This document shows, piece by piece, positions 1-6,933 of a DNA stretch of 64,000 bases. The stretch is from assembly GCA_003130845.1 (NCBI GenBank), contig QEXW01000136.1, positions 56,704 through 120,703 of the forward strand, read 5' to 3'. Under the pieces are notes generated by a model that did no database searches, had not been told where the DNA came from, and saw only the letters and a program-made list of their open reading frames with translations. Source of the DNA: Anaerolineae bacterium (lineage in GTDB: Bacteria > Chloroflexota > Anaerolineae > Anaerolineales > Villigracilaceae). Made by a program: the position numbers and the translations under genes. The first letter of the stretch is position 1; the number at the start of each line of letters is the position of its first letter.

Positions 1-24
1 CGGCGATTGTTTTCTTCATAATTT

Positions 25-1506
25 TTAGCGCGGAATTTGATAGTTGGGCGCTTCTTTCGTAATGATGACATCATGGGGGTGGCTTTCGATCAGCCCGGCA
101 TGGGTAATTTTCACCAAGCGGGTGTTGTTACGCAAGTCATCCAACGATTTTGCACCTGCGTACCCCATGCCAGAGCGCAAGCCGCCCACCAGCTGGTAGA
201 CAAAATCGCGCAACAGGCCTTTGTATGGCACGCGCCCTTCGATGCCCTCTGGCACGAGTTTGCCGAGTGTTCCTTGGCCTGTGCCATAACGGTCCTTGCC
301 ATACCCTTGTAATGCGCCCATGGAACCCATGCCCCGATATTCCTTGAAACGACGGCCTTCAAAGATAATCGTATCGCCGGGAGATTCCTCTAATCCGGCC
401 AGCAATGAGCCGAGCATGACCGTATCGGCCCCGGCCACAATGGCCTTGACAATATCGCCAGAATACTTAATGCCGCCATCGGCAATAATGGGAGTGTTGG
501 TTTTGCGGGCTTCTTGGGCGCAAATATAAATGGCCGATAACTGTGGCATGCCGGCCCCGGCGACTACGCGGGTCGTACAGATGGAACCCGCTCCTACGCC
601 GACTTTGACCGCATCGGCCCCGGCTTCGATCAGCGCGCGCGTCCCTTCGGCAGTCACTACGTTGCCTGCAATGATAGGTAGTTGTGGAAAAGCGGCTCGT
701 ACACGCCGAATGGCCGTCAGCACGCCTTTCGAGTGTCCATGCGCTGTATCAATTGCGATTACATCTACCCCGGCATCGTACAGCTTACCAACCCGTGTTT
801 CTAAATCTGCCCCTACGCCGACTGCAGCGCCCACCCGCAGCCGTCCGCGTTCATCAAGAGCAGCGTTCGGATGTTCAATTTCGGTCAGGATATCTTTGAC
901 GGTCAGCAAACCTTTTAGGTATCCGGCATCATCTACGAGTAATAGTTTCTCAATGCGGTGTTTTTGTAACAGAACTTTGGCCTCGGCGTTGGAAATGCCA
1001 ACCGGAGCCGTCACCAGCCGTTCGCGGGGCGTCATAAACTCGCGAATGGGGCGCGCAAAGTCCGCCGGTTCCACAAACCGAATGTCGCGGTTGGTCAAAA
1101 TGCCGGTCAGTTGTCCATCGTGCGTGACGATGGGGACGCCGCTGATTTTATAGCGCGCCATGATGTTTTCAGCATCTTGCAAAGTGGCATCCGGTGGCAG
1201 TGTGACGGGGTCTGAAATCATGCCGGCTTGCGAACGTTTAACCTTATCCACTTCCGCCGCCTGTTCATCGGGCGAGAGGTTACGATGAATGATGCCTAGT
1301 CCTCCTTCACGTGCCAGGGCAATCGCCAGGCGCGCTTCGGTTACCGTGTCCATTGCGGCTGAGAGGAGCGGAATGTTAAGATGGATGTCACGAGTCAAGC
1401 GGGCACGCACATCTACGTCAGCCGGGAGGGTTTCAGTGTAACCAGGGACGACCAGCACATCATCAAAGGTCAGTGCTTCGGAAGCGTGAAAAAGTTCTTC
1501 GTTCAT
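25..1506 (-). CDS. guaB: IMP dehydrogenase
   Basis: Oxidises IMP to XMP with NAD+, the committed step to guanine nucleotides, in the cytoplasm. The 493-aa product has the family's usual length: an N-terminal barrel start ([12 protein letters not shown]), a CBS pair at about residues 95-205, the catalytic Cys loop [11 protein letters not shown] near residue 300 (Ala where most IMPDHs have Pro) and the flap [10 protein letters not shown]. An upstream in-frame extension exists, but the ATG at 1506 is preceded by GGAG at proper spacing and begins where family members begin. It is divergent from the purH-type gene, so two enzymes that act on either side of IMP share one promoter region. Family call is near certain. 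Confidence 0.97.
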   Translation of the reverse strand: MNEELFHASEALTFDDVLVVPGYTETLPADVDVRARLTRDIHLNIPLLSAAMDTVTEARLAIALAREGGLGIIHRNLSPDEQAAEVDKVKRSQAGMISDPVTLPPDATLQDAENIMARYKISGVPIVTHDGQLTGILTNRDIRFVEPADFARPIREFMTPRERLVTAPVGISNAEAKVLLQKHRIEKLLLVDDAGYLKGLLTVKDILTEIEHPNAALDERGRLRVGAAVGVGADLETRVGKLYDAGVDVIAIDTAHGHSKGVLTAIRRVRAAFPQLPIIAGNVVTAEGTRALIEAGADAVKVGVGAGSICTTRVVAGAGMPQLSAIYICAQEARKTNTPIIADGGIKYSGDIVKAIVAGADTVMLGSLLAGLEESPGDTIIFEGRRFKEYRGMGSMGALQGYGKDRYGTGQGTLGKLVPEGIEGRVPYKGLLRDFVYQLVGGLRSGMGYAGAKSLDDLRNNTRLVKITHAGLIESHPHDVIITKEAPNYQIPR

Positions 1507-1596
1507 TTTTCTCCAAGGTACGTGTGAATTCAAAATAGCTGATGAGGCGCTAGCAAGCAGAACGCCGGGTGTTAGCAAGGCCAGAATACATTTAGA

Positions 1597-1604
1597 ATTA
1601 TACT
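1597..1604. promoter_or_regulatory. Overlapping divergent -10 boxes, guaB / purH-type gene
   Basis: TATAAT reads on the minus strand at 1602-1597 (toward guaB, leader about 85 nt). TATACT reads on the plus strand at 1599-1604 (toward the IMP cyclohydrolase gene, leader about 70 nt). The two boxes overlap, so polymerase binding would be mutually exclusive. The -35 elements are weak on both strands. No purine riboswitch core was recognised in either leader. Confidence 0.45.
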
Positions 1605-1681
1605 GTATCCCCTTGCTGGTCTATACCGGTTGAATGGTATCAGGTAAACTTGCTGGAAGAATTCTGATAAGGAGTCATTAG

Positions 1682-2263
1682 ATGCCAATTGCCATTCTTT
1701 CTGTTCATGACAAAACCGGCCTGGTGGACTTTGCGCAGGGCCTGACTCATCTTGGCTGGACTTTGCTTGCTTCGGGTGGAACAGCCCGTTTGCTGCGTGA
1801 AAACGGTCTGCCTGTCACCGAAGTGGCCGATTACACCGGTTCGCCCGAAATTTTGGGTGGGCGGGTTAAGACCTTGCACCCGGCTATTCATGGTGGCTTG
1901 CTGGCGCGCCCAACGCTGGCCGACCGCCAGGAATTGCTGACTTTAGGCTGGGATTTCATTGACTTAGTGGCGGTCAATTTGTATCCTTTTGAGGCGACGA
2001 TTGCCAAGCCACAAGTCTCTTACGAGGAAGTGATTGAGAATATTGATATTGGCGGAGTGACGTTGATTCGCGCTGCCGCTAAAAATCATGCTCGCGTGAC
2101 GCTGGTTTGTGACCCGGCCGATTACGGAGCAGTTTTGCAGGCGCTTGAGCGCGGAGAAGTGCCGGTTGAAATGCGTAAAAATTTAGCGGTCAAAGGTTTT
2201 GACACGACGGCGCATTATGATAGAGCCATTGCCGATTATTTGGCACAGCGCCAATGGCCGTGA
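1682..2263 (+). CDS. purH: Stand-alone IMP cyclohydrolase (PurH N-terminal domain)
   Basis: Closes the ring of FAICAR to IMP, the last step of de novo purine synthesis. The 193 residues match only the MGS-like cyclohydrolase half of Pur[13 protein letters not shown] near residue 31, [17 protein letters not shown] at about 60-76, [11 protein letters not shown] at about 96-106 and [18 protein letters not shown] at about 119-136. Bifunctional PurH is above 500 aa; the AICAR transformylase half is absent and the reading frame ends cleanly after a final helix. No transformylase remnant follows; the next gene is rpsU. SD (GGAG) precedes the ATG. I infer that the transformylase is a separate gene elsewhere. 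The enzyme call is firm; a truncated pseudogene is unlikely because all cyclohydrolase motifs are intact. Confidence 0.9.
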   Translation: MPIAILSVHDKTGLVDFAQGLTHLGWTLLASGGTARLLRENGLPVTEVADYTGSPEILGGRVKTLHPAIHGGLLARPTLADRQELLTLGWDFIDLVAVNLYPFEATIAKPQVSYEEVIENIDIGGVTLIRAAAKNHARVTLVCDPADYGAVLQALERGEVPVEMRKNLAVKGFDTTAHYDRAIADYLAQRQWP

Positions 2264-2297
2264 CCTCAAAAAACTTCCATTTTAAGGTCTTGTATAG

Positions 2298-2303
2298 TAT
2301 AAT
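2298..2303 (+). promoter_or_regulatory. -10 box of the rpsU leader transcript
   Basis: A perfect TATAAT lies 35 bases after the purH-type stop codon. A start near 2310 would give a leader of about 175 nt before rpsU. The -35 region (around 2275-2280) is poor. Confidence 0.5.
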
Positions 2304-2309
2304 CTTGCG

Positions 2310-2452
2310 CCGCAGGCTAGCCCCGCTCGATTGCCGTCTTGGTGGTCAAAAGGAGTTGTCCGAAAGCTTGATGCGCAGTGATGTTGATGGTTGTTATCGT
2401 TTCTGATGGCAATAGCGTTCGGCTGAGTCTGCAATCAGCCGAATTTATTTTT
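2310..2452 (+). ncRNA. Candidate leader RNA / small RNA upstream of rpsU
   Basis: A run of about 140 nt between a perfect -10 box and an intrinsic terminator carries no convincing gene. It contains possible short pairings, such as TGCGC near 2306 with GCGCA near 2373. A short frame, MRSDVDGCYRF, starts at 2371, 15 nt after AAGGAG. It is either an attenuated 5' leader of rpsU-infA or a free small RNA. I do not recognise it as a known family. Confidence 0.35.
2418..2452 (+). terminator. Intrinsic terminator inside the rpsU leader
   Basis: A perfect 9-bp stem, TTCGGCTGA / TCAGCCGAA (2418-2426 and 2435-2443), with an 8-nt loop, is followed directly by TTTATTTTT. It lies 35 nt before the rpsU start codon and after the only good promoter, so it would stop most transcripts before rpsU unless it is overridden. 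Confidence 0.75.
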
Positions 2453-2486
2453 CTCTATCCCTTCAAAGAAGGGAGGTGAGTAAAGC

Positions 2487-2684
2487 ATGACGATTGTGGT
2501 ATTGCGAAACAATGAAACCCAGGACCAACTGCTCAAACGCTTTCGCAAGAAGGTCGTGAAGAGTGGCGTCCTTAGCACTGTGCGCCGCAAACGCTGGTTT
2601 GTTTCCAAGAGCGAACAGCGCCGCATGGATGAGAAGAAAGCCGCCCGCCGTCTCAAGCGGCGCCAGGTGAAGCTGACCGAATAA
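2487..2684 (+). CDS. rpsU: Ribosomal protein bS21
   Basis: Small basic 30S protein (65 aa) that binds near the anti-Shine-Dalgarno region and assists initiation. The sequence shows the family's start (MTIVVLRNNE), QLLKRFRKKV and the Arg/Lys-rich C-terminus (RRMDEKKAARRLKRRQ). A strong SD (GGGAGGTGAG) precedes the ATG. It is paired with infA 18 bases downstream, so two initiation-related genes form a short operon under the terminator-containing leader. Confidence 0.95.
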   Translation: MTIVVLRNNETQDQLLKRFRKKVVKSGVLSTVRRKRWFVSKSEQRRMDEKKAARRLKRRQVKLTE

Positions 2685-2702
2685 AGCGAACCGGAGGTGT
2701 GT

Positions 2703-2948
2703 ATGGCGAAAGACGATGACAAACTTATGGTAGAAGGAACGGTGGTCGAAGCCCTGCCCGGCACGCAGTTTCGTGTTCGACTAGATAACGGACATGAAAT
2801 TTTGGCGTATCTTTCAGGCAAAATGCGCAAGTTTTACATTCGTATTTTGCTGGGTGACCGCGTAAAGGTAGAAATGTCCCCTTATGACCTGACGCGCGGG
2901 CGCATTACGTTCCGTCAACGTAAGTCATCCTCCCCCTTTGAAGAATAA
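2703..2948 (+). CDS. infA: Translation initiation factor IF-1
   Basis: An 81-aa single OB-fold factor that occupies the 30S A site during initiation. It matches the family throughout: [62 protein letters not shown]. The start at 2703 is chosen over an ATG six bases upstream because GGAGGTG spaces correctly and MAKDD is the usual N-terminus. The C-terminal tail ([11 protein letters not shown]) is longer than in E. coli IF-1. It is second gene after rpsU and is followed by a strong terminator. Confidence 0.97.
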   Translation: MAKDDDKLMVEGTVVEALPGTQFRVRLDNGHEILAYLSGKMRKFYIRILLGDRVKVEMSPYDLTRGRITFRQRKSSSPFEE

Positions 2949-2976
2949 GCCATACACGTCATTATCCGTTACTACG

Positions 2977-3009
2977 AACAGGATACCCGAGCGGGTGTCC
3001 TGTTTTTTG
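2977..3009 (+). terminator. Intrinsic terminator after infA
   Basis: The stem pairs CAGGATACCC with GGGTGTCCTG (one mismatch) around the loop GAGC, followed by TTTTTT. It ends the rpsU-infA unit and faces the convergent Crp/Fnr gene. Confidence 0.85.
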
Positions 3010-3022
3010 TTGGGGGCTAATC

Positions 3023-3721
3023 CTACTGGCAGAATTTCGCCAGTCCTTGGCGGTCTAAAATCACCAGTTTACCAGCGGGGTTTATGCTAATCAGTCCCAT
3101 TTCGCGGAACGAAACCATGGCCTGGTTGACGCTTTTGCGTGAAGCACCGACCAAGTCGGCGATGTCACTCTGGGTGAGGATAATTGGAATGACGATGGGC
3201 AATCCGGCCTGTGCTGAGCCGTAGCGGTCGGCGAAGGCGAGCAGTTGACGTGCCACTCGCCCTTTGATGTCCAGGGTCGCTAGGGATTGAATGAGTTCGT
3301 TGTTCATGCGCAGGCGTGCACCCATAATTTGCACCAGGTTGCGCGCAACGCGAGGGAATTCATCTAACATTTGATGGAAGGCGGCTTTGTCCATCCATAA
3401 CATGAGCGAGTCTTCGAGCGTGATGGCACTGGCAGAGTGACCGGCGCTATCGAGCAGGCTAATTTCCCCCAAGGTGTCACCGGCGCCGATGATGGAGAGA
3501 ACGACCGGTTGTTTGTCGAGCTGGTCAATATAAATTTTAACTGTGCCAGAGAGGATAATGTAAACTGCTTCGCCAACTTGGTCGGCAACGAGAACATTGG
3601 TGCCGGCCGGAAACAGCCGACGATGTGCGCGGCGGGCAATCCACTCCAGTTCTGCCTGGTTCAGTCCCCGAAAGAGTGGAATGGAGGTGAGAATATTTTG
3701 CGTGTCGTACAAGTCTGGCAT
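3023..3721 (-). CDS. Crp/Fnr-family transcription regulator (paralogue 1)
   Basis: A 232-aa protein with an N-terminal cyclic-nucleotide-binding beta-roll (about 10-125), a dimerisation helix and a C-terminal winged helix whose recognition helix reads LVGASRKSVNQAMVSF (about 190-205). In the ligand pocket GEISLLDSAGHSASA carries His95 where cAMP-binding members have Arg, so cAMP binding is doubtful. It has no N-terminal Cys set for an FeS cluster, so it is not a classical FNR. The next gene upstream on the same strand is a close paralogue, separated from it by a terminator, which suggests separate transcription after tandem duplication. Ligand unknown. Confidence 0.85.
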   Translation of the reverse strand: MPDLYDTQNILTSIPLFRGLNQAELEWIARRAHRRLFPAGTNVLVADQVGEAVYIILSGTVKIYIDQLDKQPVVLSIIGAGDTLGEISLLDSAGHSASAITLEDSLMLWMDKAAFHQMLDEFPRVARNLVQIMGARLRMNNELIQSLATLDIKGRVARQLLAFADRYGSAQAGLPIVIPIILTQSDIADLVGASRKSVNQAMVSFREMGLISINPAGKLVILDRQGLAKFCQ

Positions 3722-3782
3722 ATCTGGATTCTACCTCGAACATGTTGATAGCATAAAAATAACAATTGGAAGGTACATAAGC

Positions 3783-3821
3783 AAAATCGCAGGGTCGAAA
3801 AATGCTCTCCGACCCTGCGAT
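3783..3821 (-). terminator. Intrinsic terminator between the two Crp/Fnr genes
   Basis: A perfect 12-bp stem, ATCGCAGGGTCG / CGACCCTGCGAT (3786-3797 and 3810-3821), is followed on the minus strand by TTTTGCTT. It would end transcription of paralogue 2 before paralogue 1. Confidence 0.7.
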
Positions 3822-3919
3822 GATAGCAGTCTTAATCCCCCGCTCCCCCTATGCAGTTCTTACACAATTCTTATTATTCTCAATTTTGATTTTTTTACAA
3901 GGAAGTGTGTAACAGGTTC

Positions 3920-3939
3920 GGTGAGAAATTTTTCTCACC
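3920..3939. promoter_or_regulatory. Palindrome resembling a Crp/Fnr-type operator
   Basis: GGTGAGAA-ATTT-TTCTCACC, with 8-bp perfect arms, abuts the stop codon of paralogue 2. The same TGAGAA / TTCTCA arms recur at 5774-5790 and 5798-5818, between the MBL gene and the YHS gene. It could be an operator for one of the neighbouring Crp/Fnr proteins or only a 3' stem-loop. Confidence 0.35.
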
Positions 3940-4652
3940 TAGCGGCAGTAATTCATCAATCCGGCGCGGTTGAGGACAATGATGCGACCGGAGGCGTTGC
4001 TTGAAATCAGTTCTTGTTCGCGAAAGGCGACCATCACCTGATTCACACGGCGGCGCGAGGCGCCGACCAGGTCAGCGATGTCGCTTTGGGTCAGGTGAAT
4101 CGGTATGAGCACCGATTCGCCTTCGTTGCGGCCATATTTATCGGCAAAGGCCAGCAGTTGCCGGGCTACGCGCCCGTTGACATCCATGGTCGCCAGCGCC
4201 TGAATCAGTTCATTGGCTAACCGCACGCGCGCTGAAAGAATCCGCACCAGGTTTTGGGCTAGGCTGGGGAATTGTTGCAGGGCTTGCTGAAAGGCCAATT
4301 TATCCATCCACAGCAGCAGGCTATCTTCCAGGGTAATGGCACTGGCAGAGCGCCCGGCGCTATCAATCAGGCTCATTTCACCCAGGGTGTCACCTGTGCC
4401 TAAAATGGCCAGCACCACATCTCTTCCGTCTGGCTGTTCGACATGGATTTTGACCGTGCCATGCAGGATGATATAGACGGCTTCCCCAGGTTGTTGCGCC
4501 GTGAGAATGTTTGTCCCTGCAGGAAATACCCGACGATGGGCCCGCATACTCAGCCAGTTTAAGTCGCTCTGGCTCAAGCCCTCGAAGATGGGAATGCCTT
4601 CTAGCAGGCTGCGAGTACTATCGGCGGTTGAGGGAAACATAGATAAGGTCAT
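3939..4652 (-). CDS. Crp/Fnr-family transcription regulator (paralogue 2)
   Basis: A 237-aa tandem paralogue of the 3023-3721 gene with the same layout: cNMP-binding roll, dimer helix and winged helix with LVGASRRRVNQVMVAF. Here the pocket reads GEMSLIDSAGRSASA; Arg101-Ser102 match the phosphate-binding Arg-Ser of cAMP-type receptors, unlike paralogue 1, which has His-Ser. A longer frame begins at 4832 but would run into the MBL gene. The ATG at 4652 has AAGGA six bases upstream and restores a normal N-terminus. The gene lies 25 bases after the MBL hydrolase gene, probably in one transcript with it. Confidence 0.85.
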   Translation of the reverse strand: MTLSMFPSTADSTRSLLEGIPIFEGLSQSDLNWLSMRAHRRVFPAGTNILTAQQPGEAVYIILHGTVKIHVEQPDGRDVVLAILGTGDTLGEMSLIDSAGRSASAITLEDSLLLWMDKLAFQQALQQFPSLAQNLVRILSARVRLANELIQALATMDVNGRVARQLLAFADKYGRNEGESVLIPIHLTQSDIADLVGASRRRVNQVMVAFREQELISSNASGRIIVLNRAGLMNYCR

Positions 4653-4677
4653 TTTACATCCTTTTGAACAATCTGTA

Positions 4678-5661
4678 TCAACGCTTTTGCTCAGCGAAAT
4701 TTTCGACTGTACTGCGCAGTGACCTGGTTTGTGTAGCAAGTCGGGCAGGAGGATTGGCGGTGGTTGGATGCGAAAGGATGACTTGTAAACCTTCGCGGGC
4801 AGCAAAAACGTTTGGAAAAAGCTGCTGCGCATTGCTTTCCTGTTGACGAACCATCACGTCGCTATAGGTCGGGTCGTGATGGAAGAGAGCCAGCTGTTTT
4901 ACTCCTGCTGCGTGTGCCAGTTCACAAGCCATTTGAGGCGTAGAATGGCCGTAGCCTTGGGTGGCATTCCAGCCATTTAAGCCGCGATAATGTTCCTCCG
5001 CATATTGCGCATCGTGAATGAGCAGGTCGGCACCTTTGGCAAAGGCCGCCAGCCGGCGGTCGGTTCCGATGTAGCCCTCGGTGTCGGTGGCATAGACAAT
5101 GCTCAAACCACGCCATTCAATGCGATAGATGTATACCCCGCCGGGATGTGCGTAGGATTTCATCAGGCGGATGGATAAGTCATCGGTCGGTTGTTTGCCT
5201 AGATGAGGCGTATTGGCAGTGAAATTGATAACTTGTGTTTCGCTTAGCGAGCGGATTTCTTTTGCAGCGTTCATATCACGCAAGGTTACCGGAAAAGCGG
5301 GTGGCATTTGGTTGCGTGCCAGCAGTTCCTCGAGTGCTTGTTCAGGTGCGCCTGGACCAAACAGGTACAGACGGCTGGTGGGGTTGTAGGCAGGGGCGAA
5401 GAAGGGAAAGCCTTGTGTGTGGTCGTGATGAAGGTGACTGAACAACAGGGTCGCTTGCACCGGTTTACCTGTTTGCTTGGCGCGAGCTAGTAAGTCACGT
5501 CCCAAGGGGATGATGCCGGTGCCGGCATCTAGGATGACGATATGACCGCCGGCATTCACTTCGACACAGGCTGTATTGCCACCATAATACACCGTATCAC
5601 CGCCCGGTGTTGGGTGACTACCGCGCACACCCCAAAATTTGATAATCAAGTTTTCGGTCAT
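4678..5661 (-). CDS. Metallo-beta-lactamase-fold hydrolase
   Basis: A 327-aa enzyme of the MBL superfamily with an intact two-metal site: HLHHDH at 76-81, an Asp in YATDTEG near residue 193 and a late His in LFHHDP near residue 265. The start IIKFWGVRGSHPTPG is typical of the branch that includes putative cyclic-nucleotide phosphodiesterases and RNase Z-like proteins. The substrate cannot be read from sequence. Position directly before a Crp/Fnr gene with a plausible cNMP pocket makes a role in turning over that regulator's ligand attractive, but this is inference. Confidence 0.8.
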   Translation of the reverse strand: MTENLIIKFWGVRGSHPTPGGDTVYYGGNTACVEVNAGGHIVILDAGTGIIPLGRDLLARAKQTGKPVQATLLFSHLHHDHTQGFPFFAPAYNPTSRLYLFGPGAPEQALEELLARNQMPPAFPVTLRDMNAAKEIRSLSETQVINFTANTPHLGKQPTDDLSIRLMKSYAHPGGVYIYRIEWRGLSIVYATDTEGYIGTDRRLAAFAKGADLLIHDAQYAEEHYRGLNGWNATQGYGHSTPQMACELAHAAGVKQLALFHHDPTYSDVMVRQQESNAQQLFPNVFAAREGLQVILSHPTTANPPARLATQTRSLRSTVENFAEQKR

Positions 5662-5773
5662 TTCGGTCTCCTTGTGTTAGGGGATAGCTGCTTTGTTTTG
5701 TTGGCAGCTATCGGGTCTGAACGTATTATCTATCAGCACGAGGTGGACCGAAAGGAAGGATGTAGCAAGGAAT

Positions 5774-5818
5774 TTGAGAATTTTTTCACAGAATTTTGGG
5801 GAAATTTTTCTCAACCCC
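5774..5818. promoter_or_regulatory. Two Crp/Fnr-like half-palindromic sites upstream of the YHS gene
   Basis: TTGAGAA-TTTT-TTCACA (5774-5790) and GGGGAAATTTTTCTCAACC (from 5798) share the TGAGAA / TTCTCA arms of the palindrome at 3920-3939. Their centres lie about 24 bp apart and about 81 and 57 bp upstream of the inferred start of the YHS transcript, a range suited to activator binding. They could equally serve the divergent MBL gene. Confidence 0.35.
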
Positions 5819-5850
5819 AAAAATTAGGTTGGATTAACCACGCTCATGGG

Positions 5851-5856
5851 TATAAT
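5851..5856 (+). promoter_or_regulatory. -10 box giving a leaderless YHS transcript
   Basis: TATAAT is followed by six bases (TTGTGC) and then ATGG at 5863. TTGGAT at 5829-5834 could serve as a weak -35. Transcription should start at or next to the A of the ATG, and no Shine-Dalgarno sequence exists. Confidence 0.6.
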
Positions 5857-5862
5857 TTGTGC

Positions 5863-6084
5863 ATGGATGCCAGTTCTAATCGTCATTCTTCCAAAGAATA
5901 TTACAGCGCCTGCGGTGATAAATTGGATGTGCCCTGGCGCTATCCGATGGTGACCTATAAAGGTCGGCAGGTTCTCTTTTGTTCGGTAGATTGTTTGAAG
6001 CAATTTCAAAAAGACCCCGACGGGTTCATGTCCGGCGAGGTTATCCACATCAACAGCAACAAACGCACCAAAGTATGTCCTTGA
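5863..6084 (+). CDS. Small YHS/TRASH-like metal-binding protein
   Basis: A 73-aa cytoplasmic protein. The segment YKGRQVLFCSVDCLKQFQKDPDGF (given here by its ends, residues 32-55) matches the YHS/TRASH pattern of a reducing-metal-binding treble-clef: Cys17 in ACGDKL, then Cys40 and Cys44 (CSVDC). Such modules are linked to heavy-metal sensing or carriage. A longer in-frame reading back to 5542 is opposed by the promoter at 5851-5856 and by its low-complexity content. It overlaps nothing and converges on the methyltransferase gene. Confidence 0.65.
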   Translation: MDASSNRHSSKEYYSACGDKLDVPWRYPMVTYKGRQVLFCSVDCLKQFQKDPDGFMSGEVIHINSNKRTKVCP

Positions 6085-6090
6085 ATGCGT

Positions 6091-6915
6091 TCACTTTTTG
6101 CGGATGATAATCATCGGGTATTGACCGTTTTCGGCGAAGAAGCGGGGAAATACGCCCTCGAGCCAGAAAATCAGTTTTAGGAGTAGATGTCCGCCCAGTT
6201 TGGGGTGGATAAACCAGCGTAGTACTTCGGTGGAGAGGCTGCGCCACGGGCGTAATTCGATGAGAATTTTGCTGCCAACTTCGCGCTTGAGCCAGGCAGG
6301 GGTAGGTTTTTCTACGAAAGTCCCTTCCGGGGTTTGGGCGGTTAGCCATTTTTTCTTTTTTTTGGGGCCGCGTCCAGTGATGCGGCGTAAAATTGCGATG
6401 ATAGGCTCGGCCAAGGCTGTGAGCAAAGGGCTGAACCAGCCGTTGACGATGACCGCTGTTCGTCCAGGGGAGAGGACACGGTGCAATTCCCCATAGGCTC
6501 GGGGGTGTTCTTCAATGGGTAGGTGGTGGATGGCGTGCATGGAGACAACGCCATCGAAGGCATCTGGTTTGAAGGGCAAGTTTGCCAAATCGCCAACGAC
6601 AAATAAGCCGTGTGCCCCCAGCCGTTGACGGGCTTCGCGCAGGGCTTGAATGGAAATGTCTAAGCAAACACGTTTTTGATACCCTTGGGAATAGGTCAGG
6701 TATTCCTCGTATTGTACCGGGCCGGAGCCGGCATCTAGCAAGAAGCGACCGGTGGGAACCAGGCCTTGGTTGACGCGCAAGCGGGTCTTGTGGATATATT
6801 CTGCTGAAACAGGCCGCAGGTCCTCATAGCGTGCGTTTTGGTAGTTGCCATCCGCTTCTTGTTGCCAACCGATTTCATCGTAAAATTCGCGTACTTTTTG
6901 TTTGGGGTTGTTCAT
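6091..6915 (-). CDS. SAM-dependent methyltransferase
   Basis: A 274-aa class I methyltransferase. LLDAGSGPVQYEEYL (about 59-73) is motif I; FDGVVSMHAIHHLP (about 119-132) is the acidic-loop/post-II region typical of the Methyltransf_11 branch. A Lys-rich stretch (GPKKKKKW) and an amphipathic C-terminal part (LLKLIFWLEGVFP) suggest membrane proximity. It is the last gene of the polysaccharide export operon, 18 bases after the glycosyltransferase. A role in methylating a sugar or capping a glycan chain is inferred from position; Wzt-type exporters often recognise methyl-capped chains. Confidence 0.8.
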   Translation of the reverse strand: MNNPKQKVREFYDEIGWQQEADGNYQNARYEDLRPVSAEYIHKTRLRVNQGLVPTGRFLLDAGSGPVQYEEYLTYSQGYQKRVCLDISIQALREARQRLGAHGLFVVGDLANLPFKPDAFDGVVSMHAIHHLPIEEHPRAYGELHRVLSPGRTAVIVNGWFSPLLTALAEPIIAILRRITGRGPKKKKKWLTAQTPEGTFVEKPTPAWLKREVGSKILIELRPWRSLSTEVLRWFIHPKLGGHLLLKLIFWLEGVFPRFFAENGQYPMIIIRKK

Positions 6916-6933
6916 AGGTTTCCGGTGGGTGCA

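Noticed and set aside
1507..1681. Purine or guanine riboswitch in the guaB/purH leaders
   Set aside because: Both leaders are under 90 nt and no three-way junction core or conserved loop pair was recognisable.
2381..2477. 32-codon frame MLMVVIVSDG... overlapping the rpsU leader terminator
   Set aside because: No SD, it translates through the terminator stem and ends in the rpsU SD; likely chance.
5542..5862. Longer start for the YHS-like protein
   Set aside because: The extension overlaps the MBL start region, has no domain features and contains the TATAAT box that best explains transcription.
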